Shown in pieces: positions 20,859 through 31,214 of a stretch of 64,000 bases of DNA. The stretch lies in assembly GCA_027625915.1 (NCBI GenBank), contig JANTQA010000026.1, positions 186,001-250,000 of the forward strand. Reading direction: 5' to 3'. A program made the position numbers and the translations under genes. The notes under the pieces are model-generated. The model was given only the letters and a program-made list of their open reading frames with translations, was not told where the DNA came from and did no database searches. Numbering within the stretch: position 1 is the first letter of the stretch; every line of letters starts with the position of its first letter. This DNA comes from Anaeramoeba flamelloides. Taxonomy: Eukaryota > Metamonada > Anaeramoebidae.

Positions 20859-22296
20859 CCGTTGTGTAAAAAAAAATGGAACACGTCAAAAAAATGTGTG
20901 ATATTTTTTTTATCAATAATTAAAAATTTTAATATGAAACATTAGTAAAACTGATCAAAATCATAAGAATTTTTTGAAGATAATAATAATCCAAATGGTG
21001 ATTAAAATCATTTAAGAAATATAACGTCTAATTTAGTTTACCTTGATTTCAATTTCATCTCGATAGTATATGTAGATTGTTTGTGAACCTCAATACTTTA
21101 TTTTATAAAACTAAATCTTAATAGAACTTAGAAATGAAGAATTATCACTATTTTTTATCTTTGTCATTTTAAATGTTCATTTTCAAATAAGGATTTCTTG
21201 GTTTAGATCTTTGAATTTTATATCAATCCATTTAGTTCCTTAATCCTTAATTATGATATTCAATGCTATTTTTACAAAAAGAAAGTTTTCAGTTACTATT
21301 AAGATTTACAATGAAAAACCGACAAATTTAAAAAATAGTCAATTTTCACAATTACTTGATCTTAATAAGAACAGAGTTTTTATCAAGTTCTCGCAAAATA
21401 GTTCAGATTAAATATTAAGGGTTATCTCTGAAAGTTGTAATTTTCCAGATATGAATTGCCCTAAAAATGTACTTTTTATTAATTTTTTTACCAATCTTTA
21501 CAATCAAAAATATAAACTAAATTCCAAAAATTTGCGCACAGTTTAAATAGTTGAAAGAATAACGATTTTGTGTGGTTACATTAGATTTGGAAATAATTTT
21601 GATTTTACAAACTATTTCATTTTTTTTTCTTTTTTTCTCTTTTTTTCTGTTTTGTTTTCATTTCCTTTTTTCCAGTTTCGTAATAGTTTACGTTTGATCG
21701 GAATATTTTTTACAACATTCATAGAAGGTTAGTGTTGAGCTTGTTAAATTGGGAAATAACATACAATTGGTAGATATATCTTATCATTGGATCGATAAAC
21801 AATTGTTGGTGAAATTTCAATAAATTCACCAATACAATTTTTTGTTCCCCTCGTTTCATTATTTTGGACATTGAAATTTTTATTTTTTCCGTTTATATTT
21901 TGCTTCTTTGATTTGGATGAAAATGATTCTAAATAAAAACATTAATACTATCTAACTTAAATGTGATTTATTATACGGTTTGGAAAAATATAATAAATTG
22001 AGTTTTATTTTGCATATTTCTGATTTTGGGAGTCGGTACTAATTTTTGGAATGGGGCAAAGTATTTGCTTTTGAAGACATTCTACTTGAAGGATCTTGAT
22101 AAAAGTGAAATGAAGAAAATCTAAGTTAGCTTTTTATTCTTCTAAAAAGTTTTTAATCATCATTTGGATTATTATTATCTTGAAAAAATTCTTATGATTG
22201 TGATCAGTTTTACTAATGTTTGCAATTAAAATTTTTAATTTTTGAGAAAAAAAAGGTTATACACTTTTTTGAAAGTCTCATTTTTTTTTACAACAG
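20859..22296. mobile_element. 1438-bp inverted-repeat element
   Basis: The left end CCGTTGTGTAAAAAAAAATG and the reverse complement of the right end (CTGTTGTAAAAAAAAAATGA) form a terminal inverted repeat. Inverted similarity continues well over 150 bp inward: AATAATCCAAATGGTGATTA on the left matches ATCATTTGGATTATTATT on the right. The termini resemble those of the 453-bp MITE. There is no coding capacity. A diverged relative sits at about 8010-9057. Confidence 0.7.
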
Positions 22297-22480
22297 TATT
22301 AATAATTTTTTGTTTTGCTGTAAAAAATAGATACAATCAACATTAATATGATTGTACTAATTATAATAATGAAATCTTCTTAAAAAAAAAAAAAGAGAGA
22401 GAAATAGATCAAATAAGAATGTAATAATAAAAAAAAAAACAAAAAAGAATGATAATTGAAGAAAAATTGGATTGAATAAT

Positions 22481-24193
22481 TTACCCTGTAGACTTTGAAG
22501 GGAGACTTTCATTGTGGTGCGATTGATTTTTCAATGGAAGGGGACGAAAGGACTGGATTATGGATATTAATTTTTGGCTATCAATTTTTTTCAGATACTT
22601 GAAAATAGTAGGGTTTGAGAAACTTTCACTCATTTGTTTCTCATCTTGAAGTTTTGTTTGATAGCTTGTTGTGATTAAATCGTTTTGTGTTTTTGATGAG
22701 TTAATTTTTTTAATCGATGAATTTTTCAAAAAGAATTCTGGTTCATTCTTATTTCTCTTTTTGTTTTCATCAACAAACGGCCTCTGTTCTATTATTGTTA
22801 ATAAGTCGCCCGAAGAAGAAGCGGAAGAAGAATTTGAAAATTTTGATTTTTGAATTTTAAGAATATTTTTGAGTCGATCCAGTTCTCGAATTAAAGAATT
22901 TCTTATTTTAGATAATTTTTTTAATTGGTTTGAAGTTTTTGAAATTTCTTCCTGGATATTTTGGCTGATTACATTTTTTTTAAGCTTCTTCAGGATCCAC
23001 TTAATTTCCTTATCAGCGTCTTTTTGGTTTTGTGCTAAGGATTTTTTTTTTTTCAAAAGCTTTTGGAATTGCTCAGATTTATAAATTAAATGCGATTTTT
23101 TCTTTTCCATTTTTAATAATCGATTTTTTTGTTTTGCGATTTTGTTTGTGTTTTCTTTGATTTGGATTTTTATTTTTTGTCTTTCTTCTTCTTTAGACTT
23201 TGACTGTAACCTTAGTGAATTTAGTCGGGTGACTATTGAGGTGTTTAATTGTTTGTGTCGAAATTTGTTTAATTCAAAACTTAATTGGTTTTCCGCAGAT
23301 CGGATTTGCTTCACCAATTTCTGTTTTTCTTTTTCATATTTTTTGGAGTCTGGTTCCCTGTTTGAGATGTCACTTTGAATTTGTTTAATTTTTAAATTCA
23401 TATTGTTTAATATTTTTGTTTTTTGATTATTTTGATTCACAAAGTCTCGTAATGTTTCTTGTGTTTTGGAAGTTTGTTGAGACATGAACGAGTTGTTCAT
23501 CTTCTTTTTAAGCTTTTGAATTTTTTCTTCTATTTGCAAATTTTTCTGTTTCACTTTTAAAATTAATTTCCTTTTCCTTAACAATTCAATCGGCTTAAAT
23601 GTTGGTTTTAAAACAATTTCAAAAAAGAGATCTCCTTTAACCAAAAATGGTTGGACAGTCAGAAAGGACCAAAAATATTGTGAGTTTTTTGTGTTTTTTA
23701 AATAATTGTTTTCTTTTTTTTTCAGCTTGTCTTTTTTTTGGTTTTTTTGTTTTTTGTGTTTTTCTTCTTCTTTTTCTTCTTTTCCGTTTTGTTTTTGGTT
23801 TTGGTTTTGATTGTTTTTCCCTTTCTTTTCTTTTTGTTTTTTGGTTTCTATTTGTTTAGTAATGTGCAGAATTCTGACCTTGAATAACCAAACTAAATCT
23901 AAAGAACCGGTTGGGGAATTGACTGCAGACTTTGCAAGGGTTGGTAACAAATTTGAAATTGAGTCGTTCAGGTAAACTTGAAAGGACGGACAAAATGACT
24001 GGAATGATACCTTTTGTGTGGTGCTTGAAAAAGAAAACAATTTTGAACACTTTTCGCTAAAGCCAATAATCATCCCTGTTTGGCTAACATGTAAAATCAC
24101 TCGGTTTTTAGAATTGGTTGGATTTATTCTGTTTTGGAACGACTTTAAAGTGACTTTGTTGGTGACGTTGCTGGTATCTAAATCATTTCCCAT
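22481..24193 (-). CDS. PAS-like, long coiled-coil protein (570 aa)
   Basis: The frame starts at an ATG (24193) and has no internal stop. The N-terminus (MGNDLD) carries Gly2 and could be myristoylated, which is only suggestive. Residues about 30-110 resemble a divergent PAS fold (VILHVSQTGMIIGFSEKCSKLF), interrupted by a Lys/Gln/Asn-rich insertion (about 113-168) and resumed by a WSFLTVQPFLVKGD...FFEIVLKP strand set. From about 205 to 445 it is almost continuous Lys/Gln/Leu coiled coil. The tail is Ser-rich. PAS domains sense ligands or mediate dimerisation, and coiled coils oligomerise. The stop TAA at 22481 overlaps a good donor (GG/GTAAAT at 22484), so the protein might extend into a further exon that I did not find. 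An RGS-containing continuation is possible but unproven. Confidence 0.7.
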   Translation of the reverse strand: MGNDLDTSNVTNKVTLKSFQNRINPTNSKNRVILHVSQTGMIIGFSEKCSKLFSFSSTTQKVSFQSFCPSFQVYLNDSISNLLPTLAKSAVNSPTGSLDLVWLFKVRILHITKQIETKKQKEKKGKNNQNQNQKQNGKEEKEEEKHKKQKNQKKDKLKKKENNYLKNTKNSQYFWSFLTVQPFLVKGDLFFEIVLKPTFKPIELLRKRKLILKVKQKNLQIEEKIQKLKKKMNNSFMSQQTSKTQETLRDFVNQNNQKTKILNNMNLKIKQIQSDISNREPDSKKYEKEKQKLVKQIRSAENQLSFELNKFRHKQLNTSIVTRLNSLRLQSKSKEEERQKIKIQIKENTNKIAKQKNRLLKMEKKKSHLIYKSEQFQKLLKKKKSLAQNQKDADKEIKWILKKLKKNVISQNIQEEISKTSNQLKKLSKIRNSLIRELDRLKNILKIQKSKFSNSSSASSSGDLLTIIEQRPFVDENKKRNKNEPEFFLKNSSIKKINSSKTQNDLITTSYQTKLQDEKQMSESFSNPTIFKYLKKIDSQKLISIIQSFRPLPLKNQSHHNESLPSKSTG

Positions 24194-24261
24194 TTGAAAG
24201 AAAAAAAGTTATTGAAAAATTAAACGATATTTGTTGGGGAAATAGCGTAGAAAAAATGAAA

Positions 24262-24537
24262 TCAACGTGCAATTTTTGAAATATTTTCTAAGACTTGTAA
24301 AGAATTGTGTTTTTTTTTGTTCAGCTCTATTTTGAATTTGGAAATTAAAGAAAGATTTTTTTTCTTTTGGAAATTTTCTAAAAAATGACAACTATTTTTT
24401 TTTTTTAAAAATTGGTGTGATTGTGTTTTTATTGGTTTTTTATGAAGAGACTCTGAACCAAAATTCTTTTTTTCCTCAAAGCGAGAACTAGTCTTTGGAA
24501 TTGAAAAGGGATAAAATTTCAAATGATCATTGTTCAT
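24262..24537 (-). CDS. small Lys/Ser-rich open frame upstream of the PAS-like gene
   Basis: An ATG-initiated frame of 91 codons on the same strand, ending 68 bases before the ATG at 24193. Composition (Lys, Ser, Phe, Asn) is not distinctive and no motif is seen. It may be a chance frame, an upstream ORF in the leader, or a separate small gene. Confidence 0.2.
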   Translation of the reverse strand: MNNDHLKFYPFSIPKTSSRFEEKKNFGSESLHKKPIKTQSHQFLKKKNSCHFLENFQKKKNLSLISKFKIELNKKKHNSLQVLENISKIAR

Positions 24538-27145
24538 TTATTAAATATTCCATTCATTTGTGAATTTTAGTCCAACCCAAAAATAATATTAAATTAATCC
24601 TTTGGGAAAGAAACAAACAAAGAAATAGCAAATTAATAAATTATAGTCTCTTTTTTGGAAACTCTTTTAAGGGAGGATCCCCCATAAAGTCAAAATTTTG
24701 ACTTTTTAAAGTTATAATAGAAGATTCCAAGAAACAACATTTTTAATTTTGGTTGTGGGTCTTGTTAGTTTTTAACATTCAAAGTAATTGTTGTAAAACA
24801 ATTTATTAATTTTTTTCTCAAAGTAAAAAAAAAATCCCACAATAGAATGTTAAAGTTGATTTGTTTTATCTACTTTGAGAAATGTTTAATGGTTTATATT
24901 TTGTTCTTATCTCAACATTGTATTCTTAAATTTAATTTTATGTTGGAAAAAAAAATTCTAAATTGTTGCCATGAAGTAGAATTGAAATACTAAATTAAAA
25001 AAAAAACCATAACTCAATAAACAAGACTTTTTTTCAGATCTAATTGTAAATATATAAAAAAGTTAAAGTTTTCGCTTCTGGGATACGACTTTTCTTTGAA
25101 TTGAACTTACTCTACACTTTAAAAGGAAGTGATATGTACTTGATCATAAAAGAGAGAGAGATAGAAAAAATCCAGAAACAATCTTTAGCTCTATCATTTT
25201 ATTTGTAACCTTTTTGTAAATTATTTTGAATTTCAAAATGTTTGTTTTTAAAAAAGGATTATGTAGAAGGATTTTATTAAACAAAGATAATTTAAAAAAT
25301 AGAATGAGTTTAATGGTATTTATTATTATGGGTATAAGTATTGATAGTATATCTAATATAATAATAAGTTGAGATTCAAGGTTTATTCGAAAAATGGTAA
25401 GTGATATCGAGTTAATGATAAACCCACCCACCAACTAAATTTAAAACCAAAAGTAAATTATCTTTTGATCAGATCACTGGTTTAATTACTTTCTTTTGAT
25501 TCATTTTTCAAAATTAAGTGTTTTTTTTTGCAAGATTTTTATATTTATTCAAATTTCTATTTTTCTAAGTCCAAAATCTGTTTAAATTACTTGAAAAAGT
25601 TCTAAAGTATTAAATTTGAATTAATTTTTAATACTCGTATGAATTCCAATTTCCTGAATTTTAATTTAAATCTTATCTAATAGAATCTAACAATTCCTAA
25701 AAATTACACATTTTATTAAGATTGATTAGGAATTGAAATAAAAAAATGATAAATTAATCCCAACACTTACAAAAGAACAATTATTATGAATTAAAAGGGT
25801 TTGTTTTAAAATTTTAAAAAATAAGGAATTTTAAGGATTGGAAGAGTGATAGAAAAAGATATTTTTTTGATTTTTTAATCCAGATATATTATGTTATATT
25901 GTTTTGTTAAAATCAATTAAATATTTTATAAAAAGTTTGATATAAATATAAAAATATTTTAACAGTTAAAAAAAAAAAAGATATGTTTTTGGTTATCAGA
26001 ATTCAAAACGATAATCGATGTAAGATGTTAGGTTCTTTTTTAAAAAAACAAAAAAAAGTGCCTTATTATTTTATTATTAGTAAGTTACGAAAAAATTTTA
26101 AGTAAGGTAAACAAAAAAAGAATTATCAAATAAAAAAAATATTTAATGATAATAAAATTTATATGACCTCTACAAATGAATTTATTTCAAAAATATATAA
26201 CACTATTGAATATAAAAATATCTCAGTAATACTAACAAAAAAATATATTTCTCTTTTATAAAGTAGAATTTTGAATAAAAAATGTGTATTATTTAATTTT
26301 TTTTCTGAGAGGGGTATATAGAATATTTGGATTTTAAGTATATTTGTTAATAGAATTAAATTCAAACCATTGCTAAACATAATACAAATAAAATGTGAAA
26401 ATACAAAATGAGGGATTTAGTCTTTGATCTCTAAAAAATAATCTCTAGAAAATATTAAAACAATTTTTCAAAAATTTAATTTCTTTTTTTTTTTTAAATA
26501 TTATTCTCTCTTACCTTTTAATTTTATTTGTCTATAAATGTCAAATTAAAGTTTTTTATTTTTTTTTTGAAATTTTTCAGGAATCTAGAAATTAAGAGTT
26601 ACAATATATTGTTTTAATAAACTATCACATTTTGAAATTCCATATATCGATATGGAATTGCAATTCCCTTAAACACAAGTATGAGAAAATTATGTCAATT
26701 TTTTCTAATATATAATTCAAATACTAATATCTTATGCTCAATAAGAAAAATTAAAATCCTATAATTTTTAGTGTATAAAAGGAAAAGTCTATTTGAAAAA
26801 GAAAACAAAATTACTTATTTCATAAAAATCTTTTTACCCGGTTTTATTCTATTTTAACTGATCTGTAATTGTTTCCTAAATGAATATTCACGGATTATAA
26901 AAGTCAGAAAGTCCTTAATATCAGATCAAAAAAATTTTTCAGCGGTGCCCCACTATTTTGTTTTTAAAAGGAATAAAAAGGAAACCTCATTCCAAAATTT
27001 TGTACACATCCCAAATCAAAATAAAGCAAAAAGAATCACAATCCAATTTATTATATTTTTTACAACATAATATTAAAATAACATTCAAATTAAATGAGTA
27101 TGAAGATTTTTTTTTATTTAATTATTAATATTATCCAAATAAAAT

Positions 27146-27150
<5 letters not shown>

Positions 27151-27228
<78 letters not shown>
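27151..27228. repeat. compound (TA)n(GT)n microsatellite
   Basis: About 13 TA units switch directly to about 26 GT units. A junction of this kind usually reflects slippage at a T/G point change. Confidence 0.9.
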
Positions 27229-27233
<5 letters not shown>

Positions 27234-28389
27234 CAATGTATCCAAAATAATGAACTGCAAAGAATAAAAAAATTATATTAGAAAATTAGTTGCTGAAATT
27301 TCACAACAATTAATGATCGATCAAATGATAAGATACAATCAACTAACTGTCTGTGATTTTTTTTTTATTATACTATCGTTGAATATTAACTATCAATCAA
27401 CTCATTGAGAAAATATTTAATTTAACGAAACAGATAACGTAACTGGGAAAAAAAAATGAAAACAGAAGAGAAAAAATACAAAAAATGAAAAAATAGTTAG
27501 TTTTTAAATTTAAAATTATTCCCAATTTACAGATAAAGAAGTATTTTTATTCTTTAAACTATTCTAACAGTATAAAAATTTTTGGAATTCAGTTTATATT
27601 ATTTATTGCAAAATAAATGGAACAAAATTTTTATTCGGCTTTCCAATAAATTATTTCAAAAATCAGATAATATTTCAAATTTTTTATTCCTAAAACTAGT
27701 TTAAATTATTAATTAACATTTTAAAGTCAGGAATTTTGATGATTTGTTTTAATTTTTGGGGTGTGATTATATTGGAAAGTTGAGTGTAAATTTTGATCTT
27801 TTTATTTTATAATTAACAGTATACTCAAACAGAAAGAGATCAACATAATTCTATGAAAAACATTGAGTTTTTTAAAATAATAAAACAAAAAAAAAAAGAG
27901 GGAATGAAAATATTTCCAACTTAAATTTGAAATACACCAGTGATGTAAGTGGCACATTTTTTAAACTTTAATTCCTTACCAAAATTTAACCCCTTATTGC
28001 AATATTGGATCTTTGTAGGGATAAAAGAAACAAATCAATAAGAGGATAACAACATATAAACCAGAAATTGTGTTATTTTTAGGACTATTCGAATTTTATG
28101 CTCTGTGGGGGTTGAAATAAAATACTATAAACAGAAAAAAAGCTTTAAAAGACAATGGATTGAGGAAAAGTCAAAATATTGCAATTTTTGGGATTTTTTG
28201 GATTTTGCTTGAAAATCATTTACTTATCCAAAAACTTTTGAAATTTCCGGAACAAAACAAGGGGAAACTAAAAAGCTATTTTTTATTTTTTATACTTTTT
28301 ACAAATTTCTCTTTTTTAAGTTATTTGGGTTCCTCCTCTTTTTGTTTTTTTAGGTGCTTGGAGAGGTTCAAGGAATAAAAAATCATTAT

Positions 28390-28632
28390 AAGAATTGGTG
28401 GACTTGGTAATGACTAACCTAACCAAACTTGTTAATGATCAGATCTAAAATGAATTGAGCTGGACTTATGCAACTGTAGAGAACTGAATCCAACGAATGC
28501 GATCTGAAGCCAACCAAAGTGAACCGAATTGGACTTTCCGTACAATCTGTCAAGTCGTTACCTGGACTGGGTTTTTGCTGTCGAGTCGGTATCTTGTACT
28601 GGGATTTTACGAAAACAAGATTTGGGAAACTT

Positions 28633-28685
<53 letters not shown>
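28390..28685 (+). mobile_element. retroposed, SINE-like segment with A51 tail
   Basis: A block of conspicuously higher G+C (about 28395-28634) ends in 51 consecutive A. The sequence right after the tail (GCAACTG) matches GCAACTG at about 28469 before the dense part of the block, a possible short target duplication. This is the structure left by LINE-type retrotransposition of an RNA. No clear Pol III A or B box and no family could be recognised, and only one copy lies in the window. The Lys-run open frames across the tail are artefacts. Confidence 0.45.
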
Positions 28686-28686
<1 letters not shown>

Positions 28687-29113
28687 CAACTGAATTCGGT
28701 AAAACCAAATCTTATTCTTAAAACCTTAGCACTTTATAGAATCAAACCATTTATAAAGTTTCTAAAAAACTTAATAAAGTAACCTATTTCATTTGATCTA
28801 TAGTTGTTCAAATATTTAGAACTCTTTATTAAAACAAATTGAAAATATTGATCATTTTTTATGGGTCTATCCTTCCTATGAAAAAGATAGATTAATATTT
28901 CAAAACAAATAAAAAAAAAAAAATCTTAATGAATTAATTTAAAACAAACAGTTTGAAACTATTTTCATTAAATAATAATCGTGAAATCTATGATTTTACG
29001 CTTAAATTTCTTTTTGGGAATTTAAGTAAAAGGGTATCCAGAGTGTAATTTACACTTCTTCAACAATAAAAAAAAAAATAAAAAGCTATTTTTTTTTGAT
29101 ATTAAGCAAATGC

Positions 29114-29186
29114 CACTCCACTTTCTTTTCAAGTATATTTATATTCTCTCACTACACTCTAACATACTTGAAAAGAAAGTGGAGTG
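29114..29186. repeat. perfect 23-bp inverted repeat with 27-base loop
   Basis: Positions 29114-29136 are the exact reverse complement of 29164-29186 (core CACTCCACTTTCTTTTCAAG). The stem is not homopolymeric, so chance is unlikely even in this DNA. Confidence 0.85.
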
Positions 29187-29703
29187 ACAATTTCCTAATG
29201 AAATTTTCTTCTTCAAAATTTGTTGAGAATAATTTGGATTTGATGAAGGAAAATTGTTTTTTGCCCAACTCAAAATTTTCCAAAAATAACCTAAATTTTT
29301 CAAGTTAACAAGATCCCTTAGATCAAGTTTCTTTTAAAGTTTACAAATATATTGCTGGGTGGAAAAATAGTATTAACTAATCATAAATTTTGACTAATCC
29401 GTAATAAATTTTATAAAAGAGTTTTGAAATTATTGAAATTTAATTTTTTGTCAAAAAAAAAATGAGAAAAATTTCATTTTAATTGTTAGTCTTTAAAACT
29501 TCATTTTATTTCACAATCGGGCATATGAAAAACTTCTTAAAACATATAATTAATATTTTTTTGAAAAAATACTTTAATTCAAGATCTAACCCATAAAAGT
29601 CAATTTAAATCCTAACAAATTAGATACACATGTGCCTTCCTATCTTAAAATATAAGCCTAGTAAAAAAAATACAAGATATAAATTTTAATAATAGTTTTA
29701 CAG

Positions 29704-29836
29704 GTTGACAATACGGTTATTTGTACAACTCGAGTATTTAATGTGAGGATTATAACAAAGGACCAACAAGTAACAACAAATAAAATGACGCTCATCTTTT
29801 CTGTTGTCTCTCAATTCTTTATTGCAACAGTTGTTT
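29704..29836 (+). other. exon-like segment, unidentified
   Basis: After TAGTTTTACAG a frame opens with VDNTVICTTRVFNVRIITKD and runs 44 codons to TAA. The strand pattern around ITKDQQVTTNKMTLIFSVV loosely recalls the first strands of an SPFH (prohibitin/stomatin) domain. The minus strand is also open here, and no partner exons were found, so this is tentative. Confidence 0.25.
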
Positions 29837-30128
29837 AAAATACTCAAAAATCAAGAGAAATTCAAAAGGTGTTAAGTAGGTAATAAAATTATTATTGTTA
29901 GAAACACTCTTTTATTTGAATTAGTTGTCAAATAGTAGATTGTTTTTGAGTGAACCATCCAAACCGAAAAAAATATTCAAAGAGAAAAATTTTTTTCGAC
30001 AAAAAAAGAAAATTTTAAAAGGAAAAAGGGTACTTAAAAAAAACAAGAAACTGTTTGGTTTGAAAAAGAAAGAATGGAAAACATAAAAAATAAAAGCAAA
30101 AATGATAATTTTGCCAACAAAGCCCAAA

Positions 30129-31208
30129 TTAGAGAATCATTCCACCCCACTCAACTGCAACAAATCCCTTTCCTTCTCTTTTCCCGATCGGTTGTATATT
30201 TAACTGCTCTCCAAGATCGAATAGTTGGTTTTTCAAAGGCTTGAAAAGAACAAAGATTCTTTTTTCGACATTTGGCTTTGGCTCGATTTCCAACTTTGCA
30301 ATTTTGGAGTACTCGGAAGTCTCGTCTAAGAATTGCACCTGCACCCATTCAAGTTCGTCAATTTGTTCAAGTTGAGGGACCCAATAGATGATCAAGTCGT
30401 TGATTTCCTTTGTAGTTAAGCCGATCATTGATAATTGGTCTGACAAAAATTCTGCGAGGTTTTGAAGATTTACACAGAAGGAATTTTGCTTTTCCAATAA
30501 GTTGCAAAATCTGTTGCTTTTGCTATTCACGCTGACAAATTTGACGCACTCCCAAAACAAGTAGGCATAGTTTCTTTTGCCAATGGAAATTTTTTGTTCT
30601 TCGTTTTTGCCTTCGATCTTGATGTTGCTCCATGTGATGGAATTCTGTTCAAAATCCCTTTTTTTGGGCATTGGGTACAAGGACGAGAAAAGGATGTCCT
30701 TCTCCAATTGCAGTTTGACGGATGAAATTTGGAATTTTTCCTTTTCGCTTGTTTTGTTTTCTTCTTCGTTGACGTAATTGTATAAATTGATCACGGGCTT
30801 GCCTCCCCATTGGGTACTAATAATGGTAAGTGTTGCACCGTCCCCGATGTTGTAGGAGGCCAGTGTGTTGTCGAAGGACAAAGTTTGGTTATTGAAAAGC
30901 ACCCTTTGGGATTGGTATTGGCCAGTGCTAAGATTGTTTGTCAATTCCATCAACCTCCTAACAGTGATACTAGGCTTCACCGTTATACTTCGCCCTTGGC
31001 TGTGGTTACTAAGTCCTAAATTTGGCATCCCATAAATGTCCATGCCTGTCGAAATAGTAATTGTAATTGTTTCCGTATCAGCCTCATTCGTTTGGCTTGA
31101 ATTATTTTGGCTCGTTGTAGTTTGTGTATTTCTTACAAGGCGATTGTTGTTGTTGTTGTTGTTGTTATTTAATCTTAAATTTGTTGTTTTTTTTTTTTTC
31201 CAAAACAT
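30129..31208 (-). CDS. ubiquitin-like domain protein with C-terminal KPVI(Y)LY-type domain
   Basis: A single-exon frame of 359 aa starting at ATG. An Asn run (14-22) and a Thr/Ser/Asn-rich leader precede a ubiquitin-like beta-grasp domain (about 72-131: ITVKPSITVRRLMEL, QRVLFNNQTLSF, GDGATLTII). Directly after it comes GGKPVINLYNY (about 135-145), and the C-terminal 200 residues match the conserved domain usually marked by KPVIYLYP: YAYLFWE (214-220), LAEFLSDQLSMIGLTTKEIN, DLIIYWVPQLE and a terminal VEWGG. Here Tyr and Pro of KPVIYLYP are replaced (KPVINLYN). The ubiquitin-like domain lacks an exposed C-terminal GlyGly, so it is probably a docking module and not a conjugated modifier. Biochemical function unknown. 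Codons are richer in G+C than the flanks, supporting expression. Confidence 0.8.
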   Translation of the reverse strand: MFWKKKKTTNLRLNNNNNNNNNRLVRNTQTTTSQNNSSQTNEADTETITITISTGMDIYGMPNLGLSNHSQGRSITVKPSITVRRLMELTNNLSTGQYQSQRVLFNNQTLSFDNTLASYNIGDGATLTIISTQWGGKPVINLYNYVNEEENKTSEKEKFQISSVKLQLEKDILFSSLYPMPKKRDFEQNSITWSNIKIEGKNEEQKISIGKRNYAYLFWECVKFVSVNSKSNRFCNLLEKQNSFCVNLQNLAEFLSDQLSMIGLTTKEINDLIIYWVPQLEQIDELEWVQVQFLDETSEYSKIAKLEIEPKPNVEKRIFVLFKPLKNQLFDLGEQLNIQPIGKREGKGFVAVEWGGMIL

Positions 31209-31214
31209 TTGAGT

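Larger units (their letters stand above)
24600..29690. other. AT-rich interval without a recognised gene
   Basis: Contains a compound (TA)n(GT)n microsatellite, a possible old relict of the 3.2-kb long-arm element (about 27280-27480, sharing GATCGATCAAA...CGAAACA...ATGAAAAC), a GC-richer segment ending in 51 A residues (28390-28685) and a 23-bp perfect hairpin (29114-29186). Confidence 0.5.

Noticed and set aside
28497-28782. Frames ending in long poly-Lys
   Set aside because: Produced by the A51 tract of the retroposed segment.
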